A stretch of DNA of 64,000 nucleotides from RGIG6165 sp045545175 (GTDB lineage: Bacteria; Bacillota; Clostridia; Oscillospirales; Feifaniaceae): NCBI GenBank assembly GCA_045545175.1, contig JAZQAK010000060.1, positions 1 to 64,000 on the forward strand, read 5' to 3'. This document shows, piece by piece, positions 7,674 through 16,247 of the stretch. The notes under the pieces are model-generated. The model was given only the letters and a program-made list of their open reading frames with translations, made no database searches and was not told the DNA's origin. Within the stretch, counting starts at the first letter, position 1. Every line of letters starts with the position of its first letter. Both the position numbers and the translations under genes were made by a program.

Positions 7674-8214
7674 TTGTCAAAAGTGTTTTTGTGTTTCCGT
7701 CGTACGTTGATGAACGAAGATGGATGACAAGCTCCTCCACAGCGGCATAAGCCGAAACCAATGCTAAAACAGAGCATATCAGCACCCCTGATTTATATAT
7801 GAGAAAATAGGGGACAGAGAAGATTACGAGACCTGTTATTTTGTTGGCATAAGTGTGAAGTGAAGCAAAACGCTTGTGTCTGAACGCAACCATAATATAA
7901 GTGAAAAGTCTGATGCTTACAACGATTACGGCGATGCTCCATAAAAACGGCGTAAGCTGTCGGGCAAGTGCAGGGAATACCTTCAAAAACATAACAAAGT
8001 AAAAGAGAAGGTCGGCAAAACTGTCAAGTTTCGTACCAAACTCACTCGTCGTACCCGTTTTTCTTGCTATATAACCGTCTAAAGCATCGCTGAGACCGCA
8101 AAGCGTATATATGATAAGAAACAATGTTGAGAACGATTTGGTGAAAAACATCGATATTGAGCCTGCAATTCTTACGGAAGTTATGCAATTTGGAATTGTA
8201 ATATACTTTTTCAT
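7669..8214 (-). CDS. CDP-alcohol phosphatidyltransferase
   Basis: A 181-residue integral membrane enzyme with several hydrophobic helices. The family motif D-G-x2-A-R-x8-G-x3-D-x3-D is complete (ALDGYIARKTG then FGTKLDSFAD, about residues 45-70), so it should transfer a phosphatidyl group from CDP-diacylglycerol to an alcohol. The substrate cannot be read from the sequence; glycerol-3-phosphate (PgsA-like) or inositol are options. It begins one base after the aroE-aroK stop with an AAAGGAT box, so it is the last gene of the aromatic operon, an unexpected partner for amino acid synthesis. Confidence 0.88.
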   Translation of the reverse strand: MKKYITIPNCITSVRIAGSISMFFTKSFSTLFLIIYTLCGLSDALDGYIARKTGTTSEFGTKLDSFADLLFYFVMFLKVFPALARQLTPFLWSIAVIVVSIRLFTYIMVAFRHKRFASLHTYANKITGLVIFSVPYFLIYKSGVLICSVLALVSAYAAVEELVIHLRSSTYDGNTKTLLTK

Positions 8215-8215
8215 T

Positions 8216-9574
8216 TTATATCCTTTTCATTATTTCGTACACAACCGCATCAACGGGCATCGAAGCGTTGACAGAAAGGTGATTGTGTGCTTCATAGTAT
8301 TCTTTTCTTGCTGAGAGTAATTCGTGTATACGTGCCTTCGGGTCAGGTGTTTTCATTAAAGGGCGTTCATCTGATTTGCTTATATTGTTATAGAGAAAAA
8401 TCTCATCGGCATTCATATAAATAACGAGTGAGTCGTTTTTTATAACCTCGAAGTTGTGAGCTTTCGTCATAGCGCCGCCACCGCCTGCAATGATGGTATC
8501 TTCACACGCTGACAATTCTTTTAAAACGTCCGTTTCGAGTTTTCTGAAATACGCCTCACCGTATTTTTCAAAAATCTCATTTATACTCATACCTGCTTTT
8601 TTCACTATCTCGGCATCGGCATCGACAAAAGAAAAACCGAGTTTTTCTGCAAGTGCCTTACCGACGGTGCTTTTTCCGCAACCCATAAAACCTGAGAGAA
8701 AAATACTGCTCTTTTTTCTTGAAGCCAGTCTGTTTTTTACAACGTGTGAGGCGAGTATATCGGATGCTGATTTTATGGCAGCAGACGATATTTTTTTATC
8801 AAGCCATATTTCATCTGCATGAATACCCTGGATTAGAAGCATATGCAGACCGTTTTCACAATCTATGCCTTTTTCAGTTGCCATTTTGAGAAGTGGCGTT
8901 TCAAGCGGTGTATATATAACGTCGAATACAAAACAGCATTTTTCGGGAAGTGCGTCTATCGGCGAATCGTCGCAGGCAGATGACATTCCAACGGGAGTCG
9001 TGTTTATGATAACATCTGCATTGGGCAGGTTGTCGAGTGTCGTCACCTTTACGGCAGGCATATCGTCTGCAAAACAGGGTGTCGTACTGTTTTTACGTCT
9101 TGCTACGGTAATTTCAGCGTCTTGATTTAAAAGGGCGTAGACGACCGATTTTGCGGACCCTCCGCTTCCGAGGACACAAACGCTTTTACCGCTTAAGTCA
9201 ACCTTGTTTTTTTCAAGTGTGGCAATTACACCGAAGATATCCGTATTATAACCGTATAATCTGCCGTTCACAACTTTTACTGTGTTTACGCTGTTCATAA
9301 GACGTGCAGTTTCGTCAATTTCATCAAGATATGGGATAATTGCACTTTTGTGCGGTATTGTGACGTTAAAGCCACAGAGTTTTTTGCGTGCAAGAAGTGT
9401 AAATTCGGACAGCATATCCGCTGTTACGTGAAATGACGTGTAGGTTGCATTTATACCGTCTGCTTCATAAACGGTTTTGTGCAGGATGGGGGATATCGAG
9501 TGTCCGATGGGATCACCTATCACAGCAAAAAGCGGAGTTTTTGAATTGTAGGTTGTCAATTCGCTTAATGTCAC
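8216..9574 (-). CDS. aroE-aroK: fused shikimate dehydrogenase / shikimate kinase
   Basis: A 452-residue two-domain protein. Residues 1 to about 280 are shikimate dehydrogenase (AroE: SxSxxxHxxxY-type N-terminus, NVTIPHK with catalytic Lys76, NTD with Asp112, the NADP loop GSGGSAKS and NTTPVGM). Residues from about 290 are shikimate kinase (AroK: Walker A GFMGCGKST at 295-303, the shikimate-binding FRKLE block, GGGGA and DERPL lid region). It reduces 3-dehydroshikimate and then phosphorylates shikimate, two consecutive steps. The junction (NRLASRKKS) is short and no stop or frameshift is needed, so it is one gene. The ATG overlaps the aroA stop by 4 bases. Confidence 0.95.
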   Translation of the reverse strand: MTLSELTTYNSKTPLFAVIGDPIGHSISPILHKTVYEADGINATYTSFHVTADMLSEFTLLARKKLCGFNVTIPHKSAIIPYLDEIDETARLMNSVNTVKVVNGRLYGYNTDIFGVIATLEKNKVDLSGKSVCVLGSGGSAKSVVYALLNQDAEITVARRKNSTTPCFADDMPAVKVTTLDNLPNADVIINTTPVGMSSACDDSPIDALPEKCCFVFDVIYTPLETPLLKMATEKGIDCENGLHMLLIQGIHADEIWLDKKISSAAIKSASDILASHVVKNRLASRKKSSIFLSGFMGCGKSTVGKALAEKLGFSFVDADAEIVKKAGMSINEIFEKYGEAYFRKLETDVLKELSACEDTIIAGGGGAMTKAHNFEVIKNDSLVIYMNADEIFLYNNISKSDERPLMKTPDPKARIHELLSARKEYYEAHNHLSVNASMPVDAVVYEIMKRI

Positions 9575-10836
9575 TTTAACGTCTCCAAATCATTAAAAAA
9601 GTCGGGGTATGAAACGGCGGCAGCCTTGGCGTTTGTAATTTCGCTGTCACCGTCAAGTGTGAGGGCGAGCACACCGCAGGACATTGCTATTCTGTGGTCG
9701 CCGTGAGAGTCAAAAACCGTGGCGTGAAGTGTCTGATGACCTTCTATAATCATACCGTCGTCACAACATTCTACGTAAGCACCGCATTTTGCAAATTCTT
9801 CTGCTATAACTGCGATTCTGTCAGTCTCTTTTACACGGAGTTCGTGTGCATCTTTAATAACTGTCTTACCGTCGGCAAAAAGTGCGGCAACGGCAAGGAT
9901 GGGAATTTCGTCAATAATTCGGGGGATAATGTCCCCACCTATCTCTGCACCGTGAAGAGGTGCGTATTTTACGACAATGTCAGCGGTAGGCTCAACTTCG
10001 TCGTTGTAATTCTCGTAAGTGATGTCGGCACCCATAAGTTTAAGTGCGTCAATAATACCCGTACGTGTGGGATTAACGCCCACGTTTTTTATTGTCACGT
10101 GGCTGTCGGGTATAACAGTTGCGGCAACTATAAAGAATGCAGCAGAGGATATGTCTGAAGGTACGTTTATATCCTTTGCTTTGAGAGAATCTGCTTTGCT
10201 TACTGTAACCGTCGTACCTTGCGTGGTTATATCCGCACCGAAGGCTTTAAGCATAAGCTCGGTATGGTTTCTTGAAAGTGTCGGCTCCGTTACCGAGGTT
10301 TTACCGTCAGCATAAAGTCCTGCCATAAGTATAGAGGATTTAAGCTGTGCTGACGCCACGTTTATAGTGATGTTTTTGCCTGTTAAGGCAGAACCCTTTA
10401 CATACAAAGGACAGCAACCGTTCGTAGTTTCAATATTTGCACCGAGTGTCGAAAGAGGCTCTGTAACACGCCTCATAGGGCGTTTTCTTATAGAGGCATC
10501 TCCGTCGATAACACAGTCAAAAGGCTGTGCGGATAAAAGACCGCAAAGTATTCTGGCAGTAGTACCCGAATTACCTACGTCAAGTGTTTCACTCGGCGGT
10601 TTGAGGCTGTTTATACCGTTGCCGTAAACAGTTACGTCTGTGCCATCAATATCAATTCTGACTCCCATCTTGCGGAAGCATGAAACGGTTGACAGACAGT
10701 CTTCACCGCAGAGAAATCCGCTTATGTGAGTAATGCCTTCTGCAATAGAACCGAACATAACTGCTCTGTGTGAAATTGATTTATCTCCGGGAACCGTAAC
10801 GGTACCGCAGAGTTTTTTTGCGGGTTTAATTATCAT
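9571..10836 (-). CDS. aroA: 3-phosphoshikimate 1-carboxyvinyltransferase (EPSP synthase)
   Basis: A 421-residue enzyme that joins phosphoenolpyruvate to shikimate-3-phosphate. The sequence shows VPGDKSISHRA at the N-terminus, the LDVGNSGTTARILCGLL block (about 83-99; the catalytic loop), RKRPMR and the C-terminal KETDR and GDHRIAM motifs. I start at the ATG at 10836 (AAGGACAG box); the open frame runs on upstream inside tyrA. The start therefore overlaps the tyrA stop by 11 bases. NSGTT rather than NAGTA in the loop is within the range of known forms. Confidence 0.95.
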   Translation of the reverse strand: MIIKPAKKLCGTVTVPGDKSISHRAVMFGSIAEGITHISGFLCGEDCLSTVSCFRKMGVRIDIDGTDVTVYGNGINSLKPPSETLDVGNSGTTARILCGLLSAQPFDCVIDGDASIRKRPMRRVTEPLSTLGANIETTNGCCPLYVKGSALTGKNITINVASAQLKSSILMAGLYADGKTSVTEPTLSRNHTELMLKAFGADITTQGTTVTVSKADSLKAKDINVPSDISSAAFFIVAATVIPDSHVTIKNVGVNPTRTGIIDALKLMGADITYENYNDEVEPTADIVVKYAPLHGAEIGGDIIPRIIDEIPILAVAALFADGKTVIKDAHELRVKETDRIAVIAEEFAKCGAYVECCDDGMIIEGHQTLHATVFDSHGDHRIAMSCGVLALTLDGDSEITNAKAAAVSYPDFFNDLETLK

Positions 10837-11926
10837 ATTTATCTGTCCTTGCAGTAAAATCATTTGAGTTAAGAAGCGTGCAGGCGTGTTCTGCATCGGA
10901 GGCAGTAGCAACAGTAATCGTCATAATACCGCCTTCATACTCACGACTGTCACGAACGGCAATGTTTTTGATGCTTATGCCGGCTTCTGTAAGAATCGAA
11001 GAAATTTTCGACGTAACGCCGATTTTGTCCTCAACTTCCACGTGTACACGGTATTGTGCCGGAATAATGCCGAGTGTACCGCCCGAGAGTGTATCACGCT
11101 CATTCTTTGATGAGGAGAGCAGGGCAGTTAAAGAGGCTTCGTCACCTGATGCGAGTAAGTCTCTGTATTTCTCGGTTATTTTTAAAAAGGTGTTGAGAGA
11201 TTCAAGCAGAAACTCTTTGTTTTTAAATGAAATATCCGTCCACATTTCAGGAGATGATGATGCTATTCTGGTAATGTCCTTAAATCCTCCCGCCGCAAAA
11301 CGATGAGCAAGTCCGTCTGGGTCATTTTCTTTAAGAAGATTGACAAGTGCGGAAGCAACTATATGTGGCAGGTGGCTTATCAAAGCTGCTGCTGCATCGT
11401 GTCTGTCGGGTGAGACGGTAACAGGTAAGGCACCGACGGCATTATAAAGCTCCGTCAGTGCTGTCAAAGCGTTTTCATCCGACTTTGAGCACGGTGAAAT
11501 TATCGTGCAGGCGTTTTCAAAAAGGAAGGGGAGTGAAGTAAAATATCCCTTCTTTTCACTTCCTGCCATAGGGTGTGTTGATACGTACCTTATACCGTCA
11601 ACCGAATCTGCATAGTCACACAGATATTTGTTGACACTTGCCGCATCGGCAATAACGGTATTATTTGACACGAGAGTTGAAAGCGTGTCAATTATACCCG
11701 GTATCGTTGAAATAGGCGTACATATCATAATAAGTTCCGAGTCGCAGAGTTCTTTGGTTATCTCTGTACCGCCCGATTTTATCGTGCCGTCCTTTAATGC
11801 GGCGTCGATATATTCACGGCAACCGTCAACGGCAAAAACACGAACGGAGGGAATTTTAGCGTGTATGGCCTTGGCGAGAGAACCGCCTATAAGACCAAGT
11901 CCGATTATCGTAACAGATTTGAACAT
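10826..11926 (-). CDS. tyrA: prephenate dehydrogenase with ACT domain
   Basis: A 366-residue enzyme that oxidatively decarboxylates prephenate to 4-hydroxyphenylpyruvate for tyrosine. It starts with a Rossmann motif GLGLIGGSLA, contains THPMAGSEKKG (substrate binding) and the HDAAAALISHLPH helix, and ends with a small ACT domain (about 296-366) that in this family senses tyrosine or phenylalanine, so feedback control is likely. It follows aroF by 2 bases and overlaps aroA. Confidence 0.94.
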   Translation of the reverse strand: MFKSVTIIGLGLIGGSLAKAIHAKIPSVRVFAVDGCREYIDAALKDGTIKSGGTEITKELCDSELIMICTPISTIPGIIDTLSTLVSNNTVIADAASVNKYLCDYADSVDGIRYVSTHPMAGSEKKGYFTSLPFLFENACTIISPCSKSDENALTALTELYNAVGALPVTVSPDRHDAAAALISHLPHIVASALVNLLKENDPDGLAHRFAAGGFKDITRIASSSPEMWTDISFKNKEFLLESLNTFLKITEKYRDLLASGDEASLTALLSSSKNERDTLSGGTLGIIPAQYRVHVEVEDKIGVTSKISSILTEAGISIKNIAVRDSREYEGGIMTITVATASDAEHACTLLNSNDFTARTDKYDN

Positions 11927-11928
11927 AA

Positions 11929-12945
11929 TTAAAGACTTCTTCCGATAATCTGAGCTATGCCCTTAAGCTGACCCATAAGTGATGAAAATTCATCAAAATT
12001 CAAACTCTGGTCGCCGTCAGACATTGCTTTTTCTGGTGTCGGATGTACTTCGATTATAAGACCGTCAGCACCTGCGGCAACGGCAGCCTTCGCCATTGAG
12101 GGAACGTAGATGTTTTTACCTGTACCGTGTGAAGGGTCAACTATAATGGGAAGATGTGTTTTGTTCTTGAGTACGGGAATTGCCGAAAGGTCAAGCGTGT
12201 TTCTCGTCGTTGTTTCGTAGGTTCTTATACCGCGCTCGCAGAGCATAACGTTTTCGTTACCTTCAGCCATGATGTATTCGGCAGCATTGAGCCATTCGTC
12301 GATTGTTGCCGAGAGACCTCTTTTAAGAAGAACCGGCTTATTTGTCTTTCCGACTGCACGAAGAAGCTTGAAGTTCTGCATATTTCTTGCACCAATCTGA
12401 AGAATATCGGTGTAATTTATAGCGGCATCAAGACTTTCCTTGTCGATGACCTCAGTTACCATAAGCATACCGGCTTCTTTTTTTGCGTTATACATGAGCT
12501 TAAGACCGTCTTCCTCAAGACCCTGGAAAGAGTAGGGGGAAGTACGGGGCTTATATGCACCGCCACGGAGGAACTCAGCACCCGAAGCGTGTACCGACTT
12601 TGCGGCATTTGTAATCATTTCCTGATTTTCAACGGCACAGGGACCTGCCATAACGACAATTTTGTTACCGCCGATTTCAACACCGTTATCAAATTTTATA
12701 ACTGTCGGTTCGGGGTGGAAAGCTTTGTTTACAAGCTTATAACTCTCTGTGATGTGAGTTATTTTATCAACGCCTTCCATCTGCTCGAAAACAACGTCGG
12801 TCAGTTTCGACTTATCGCCGATGACACCGATGATTGTACGTTCTTCACCGGTTGAAAGGTGGGTATCAAATCCTCTGACTTTGAGGAATGAACATATATT
12901 ATTAACGGATTCTTTAGCCGCATGCGGCTTCATTACTATAATCAT
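11929..12945 (-). CDS. aroF: DAHP synthase, second tandem copy
   Basis: A 338-residue 3-deoxy-7-phosphoheptulonate synthase that condenses phosphoenolpyruvate and erythrose-4-phosphate, the entry step of the shikimate pathway. It has a ferredoxin-like N-terminal domain (1-70) of the kind that binds aromatic amino acids, then the class I-beta barrel with MAGPCAVE, LRGGAYKPRTSPYSFQG, LLKRGL and the metal motif VDPSHGTG. It is a close paralogue of the gene just upstream: the barrels are nearly the same and the N-terminal domains differ much more. This suggests two isozymes with different effectors. It lies 21 bases downstream of its twin. Confidence 0.93.
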   Translation of the reverse strand: MIIVMKPHAAKESVNNICSFLKVRGFDTHLSTGEERTIIGVIGDKSKLTDVVFEQMEGVDKITHITESYKLVNKAFHPEPTVIKFDNGVEIGGNKIVVMAGPCAVENQEMITNAAKSVHASGAEFLRGGAYKPRTSPYSFQGLEEDGLKLMYNAKKEAGMLMVTEVIDKESLDAAINYTDILQIGARNMQNFKLLRAVGKTNKPVLLKRGLSATIDEWLNAAEYIMAEGNENVMLCERGIRTYETTTRNTLDLSAIPVLKNKTHLPIIVDPSHGTGKNIYVPSMAKAAVAAGADGLIIEVHPTPEKAMSDGDQSLNFDEFSSLMGQLKGIAQIIGRSL

Positions 12946-12966
12946 TTGTATAAACCTCTTGTATTA

Positions 12967-13983
12967 CTAAATCTCACGGTCGACAGCGTTTGCAACTATC
13001 TTGAGTTTTTCCATAAGCTGACCGAATTCATCAAAGTTAAGACTCTGGTCACCGTCGGATACAGCCTTCTTGGGGGTGGGGTGAACTTCGATTATAAGAC
13101 CGTCAGCACCTGCGGCAACGGCAGCCTTCGCCATAGAAGGAACGTAGATGTTCTTACCCGTGCCGTGTGAAGGGTCAACTATAATGGGAAGATGTGTTTT
13201 GCTTTTAAGAACGGGCACAGCAGAAAGGTCAAGTGTGTTTCTGGTCGCTGTTTCATACGTTCTTATTCCGCGTTCACAGAGCATAACCTCTTCATTACCC
13301 TCAGCCATAATGTATTCTGCGGCGTTGAGCCATTCGTCAATCGTAGAAGAAAGACCTCTCTTGAGAAGAACGGGCTTTCTCAGACGGCCGACTTCACGGA
13401 GAAGTGCGAAGTTCTGCATATTTCTTGCACCTATCTGAATGATGTCAAGATAATCATATGCTGCTTCAAGACTGCGCTCATTGATAACTTCGGTAACCAT
13501 GAGCATACCCGCCTCTTTCTTGGCGTTATACATAAGTTTGAGACCGTCAACTTCAAGTCCCTGGAAAGAATAGGGGGAGGTGCGGGGTTTGTATGCACCG
13601 CCTCTGAGGAATGAAGCGCCTGCACTCTTTACGTAGTTTGCCGCTGCCGTAATCATCTCCTGATTTTCAACGGCGCAGGGGCCTGCCATAACGACTATCT
13701 TCTTTCCGCCGATTTCAACACCGTTGTCAAATTTAATAACGGTCGGTTCGGGGTGGAAAGCCTTGTTAACGAGTTTATAACTTTCCGAAATGTGTGTGAC
13801 TTTTTCGACGTCTTCCATAACTTCGAAAGGATAGTCTACGATTTTCGTCTTATCACCTATAAGGCCGATGATTGTTGTTTCGGCGCCTTTTACTATATGT
13901 GTGCCGAGTCCTTTTGACTCAACAACACTGCATATCTGAGAGATGCTCTCTTGCGAGGCACCCGGTTTCATAATAATTACCAT
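12967..13983 (-). CDS. aroF: DAHP synthase, first tandem copy
   Basis: A 338-residue DAHP synthase of exactly the same length as the copy at 11929-12945, with the same barrel motifs (MAGPCAVENQEM, GGAYKPRTSPYSFQG, VDPSHGTGKNIYVPSM). The regulatory N-terminus (MVIIMKPGASQESI..) differs at many positions from its neighbour (MIIVMKPHAAKESV..). Its start overlaps the pheA stop by 7 bases, so it should be translated with pheA; a phenylalanine-sensitive isozyme is a reasonable guess only. Confidence 0.93.
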   Translation of the reverse strand: MVIIMKPGASQESISQICSVVESKGLGTHIVKGAETTIIGLIGDKTKIVDYPFEVMEDVEKVTHISESYKLVNKAFHPEPTVIKFDNGVEIGGKKIVVMAGPCAVENQEMITAAANYVKSAGASFLRGGAYKPRTSPYSFQGLEVDGLKLMYNAKKEAGMLMVTEVINERSLEAAYDYLDIIQIGARNMQNFALLREVGRLRKPVLLKRGLSSTIDEWLNAAEYIMAEGNEEVMLCERGIRTYETATRNTLDLSAVPVLKSKTHLPIIVDPSHGTGKNIYVPSMAKAAVAAGADGLIIEVHPTPKKAVSDGDQSLNFDEFGQLMEKLKIVANAVDREI

Positions 13984-15122
13984 GATGTTTGCTCCTTGAT
14001 TTTATAATTTCCAAGCACTTTCAGTTCACTCAGTTCGTTTTCGAGTTGTAAGAGAAGTGCGAGAACGTTGTGTTCGTCAAGCCTTCCACAGAAATCAAGA
14101 TAGAAAGAATATTTGAATTTCTCATTCGGGATAGGTCTTGATTCGAGTTTGTTGATATTGATGCCGAGATCTTTGAAAGTGTCGAGCACACGTGAAAGTG
14201 TACCGCTTTCGTGATCTACGGAAAATTTAATACTTATCGTATCTGCGTCTTTGGCGATAAACGGCTTCTTTGTCACCACGATAAATCGTGTGGTGTTGGA
14301 CTGTTCGTCACAGATAGCCGAGTCTATAACCTTGAGAGAATACTCTTTTGATGCCCAACTGTTGCACAGTGCAGCAAAGGTAGTATCATTGCTGTCACTG
14401 ACAAATTTAGCAGCACCTGCCGTATTCTGGAAAGGTTCGGCACAAAAACCGTGTTTTTCGATATATTCTTTACACTGAGCAAGCGACTGAACGTGGGAAT
14501 ATACCTTTTTTATTGTAGACATATCCGCATTTTCGGTGCATGCCAAACAGTATTTAATCTCAAGTGTCAGCGCACTGCTGATAAAGAGGTCGTACTGTGA
14601 GAGTAAGTCGTATACTTCACGTATTGAGCCTGCGGTCGAATTTTCGATAGGCAGTATGCCTGCTGAGGCATTACCGCAGGAAACCTCACGGAAGACGTCG
14701 GAAAATTTTGCAACTCCGTATAAATCGGATTTTTCTGAAAACTCCTTAGCTGCAAGGTTACTCCATGAGCCTATATCGCCGTAGTAACATATTTTTTCTT
14801 TTGATACGGGTGTTGAAACTGAAAAGGGCATAACGCTTTTTGGGATTGCACCGCCCATAATATAGGCTGAATACTGCTTTTCTCTTGAAAGCAGCATAAG
14901 TGATGAAAATAGGGATTTTCCCTTCGTTGTAAGTTCAGCAGGCATAGACCTTGCTATGTTTTCGAGAATCTCACGCTCTCTGTCTGCACGGAAAATGGGT
15001 GCAAAAGTGCTGATTTTACAAGCAGCAACTCTGTCAGCGAGGTCCATACGTCTTATAAAAAGCTCTGAGAGCTGTTTATCCGTTTTGTCTATTTCTTGTC
15101 TTATCTGGTCGAGTGTTTCCAA
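13977..15122 (-). CDS. pheA: bifunctional chorismate mutase / prephenate dehydratase
   Basis: A 381-residue fusion that makes phenylpyruvate from chorismate in two steps. Residues 1-90 are a helical AroQ-type chorismate mutase (LDQIRQEIDKTDKQL, then the RADREREIL helix). About 105-285 are prephenate dehydratase (CYYGDIGSWSNLAA, GILPIENSTAGSI, NTTRFIVV). The last 85 residues are an ACT domain with the KLESRPI phenylalanine-binding motif, so feedback inhibition by phenylalanine is expected. It lies 6 bases downstream of aroC. Confidence 0.95.
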   Translation of the reverse strand: METLDQIRQEIDKTDKQLSELFIRRMDLADRVAACKISTFAPIFRADREREILENIARSMPAELTTKGKSLFSSLMLLSREKQYSAYIMGGAIPKSVMPFSVSTPVSKEKICYYGDIGSWSNLAAKEFSEKSDLYGVAKFSDVFREVSCGNASAGILPIENSTAGSIREVYDLLSQYDLFISSALTLEIKYCLACTENADMSTIKKVYSHVQSLAQCKEYIEKHGFCAEPFQNTAGAAKFVSDSNDTTFAALCNSWASKEYSLKVIDSAICDEQSNTTRFIVVTKKPFIAKDADTISIKFSVDHESGTLSRVLDTFKDLGININKLESRPIPNEKFKYSFYLDFCGRLDEHNVLALLLQLENELSELKVLGNYKIKEQTSW

Positions 15123-15128
15123 TTTTGA

Positions 15129-16229
15129 TTACTCCTTGCCGTAGCCGTTTTTTAAAAGCATCATATCGAGAAAAGCAACAGCAGCAGCCGCTTCAATTAC
15201 AGGCACGGCACGGGGAACGATGCATGGGTCGTGTCTACCGCCGACTGTTATGTCGGTTTCGGTGCCCGTTCTGAGATTGACCGTCTTTTGCGGACGTCCT
15301 ATTGAAGCAGTAGGCTTGATTGCAGTTTTGAATATGACGGGCATACCCGAAGTAATACCTCCGAGAATACCACCGTTGTTGTTGGAACGTGTGGCTATAT
15401 CGCCGTCTTCATTTATACAGAATTCATCGTTTGCCTGGCTACCGAACATTGCAGACATAGAGAATCCGCTTCCGAATTCAAGCCCCTTGACAGCAGGTAT
15501 ACCAAATATTATCTGTGAAAGCACGCTTTCGACACCGTCAAACATCGGTGAACCGAGTCCTGCAGGAAGACCGATTACTGCACATTCAATAGTACCGCCT
15601 ACCGAATCTGAACTCATGCGGGCTTTGGAAATAAGCTCGGTCATCTGCTCTGCAGCAGCATCGTCTATTACGGGAAACGGTTTTTCTGAAAGCAAATCAG
15701 CAGTTTCAAGCGTTATATGTGTCTTGTCAAAGGGAGTGTCTTTTATTTCTCCGACTGAAGATATGTGTGAAAGTATATGTATTTCGTACTGCTCAAGAGC
15801 AAGTTTACAAAGTGCGCCTGCAAATACGAGAGGAGCCGTGAGTCTTCCTGAAAAGTGACCGCCGCCCCTTACGTCATGATTGTTGTCATAACGTATAAAT
15901 GCCGTAAAATCCGCATGTGAAGGACGGGGATTGGTTCGAAGTCCTTCGTAATCGGATGAATGCTGATTAGTGTTTCTTATTATTGCCGTTATGGGTGCGC
16001 CCGTCGTATGTCCGTCAAACACACCGCTCAGAACTTCAAACTCATCCGCTTCTTTTCTCGACGTGGAAAAGACACCCGATGAGGGTGCACGTCTCGCCAT
16101 TTCCGATTTAATAAATTCTTCGTCAAAGCCGATACCTGCGGGAAATCCGTCTATCGTAACGCCGATTGCGTTTCCGTGGGATTCGCCGAATATTGAAATT
16201 TTACAACAAGTGCCGAATGTAGAACCCAT
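15129..16229 (-). CDS. aroC: chorismate synthase
   Basis: A 366-residue FMN-dependent enzyme that removes phosphate from EPSP to give chorismate. The three family signatures are present: GESHGNAIGVTIDGFPAG near the N-terminus, the central RPSHADFTAF / DVRGGGHFSGR block and the C-terminal GRHDPCIVPRAVPVIEA. Length is normal. It is the second gene of the operon, 18 bases after aroB. Confidence 0.96.
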   Translation of the reverse strand: MGSTFGTCCKISIFGESHGNAIGVTIDGFPAGIGFDEEFIKSEMARRAPSSGVFSTSRKEADEFEVLSGVFDGHTTGAPITAIIRNTNQHSSDYEGLRTNPRPSHADFTAFIRYDNNHDVRGGGHFSGRLTAPLVFAGALCKLALEQYEIHILSHISSVGEIKDTPFDKTHITLETADLLSEKPFPVIDDAAAEQMTELISKARMSSDSVGGTIECAVIGLPAGLGSPMFDGVESVLSQIIFGIPAVKGLEFGSGFSMSAMFGSQANDEFCINEDGDIATRSNNNGGILGGITSGMPVIFKTAIKPTASIGRPQKTVNLRTGTETDITVGGRHDPCIVPRAVPVIEAAAAVAFLDMMLLKNGYGKE

Positions 16230-16247
16230 AATCTGACTCCTTTACTG

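Noticed and set aside
11929..13983. Tandem aroF as an assembly duplication
   Set aside because: The copies differ at many codons, above all in the first 70, so both are real.
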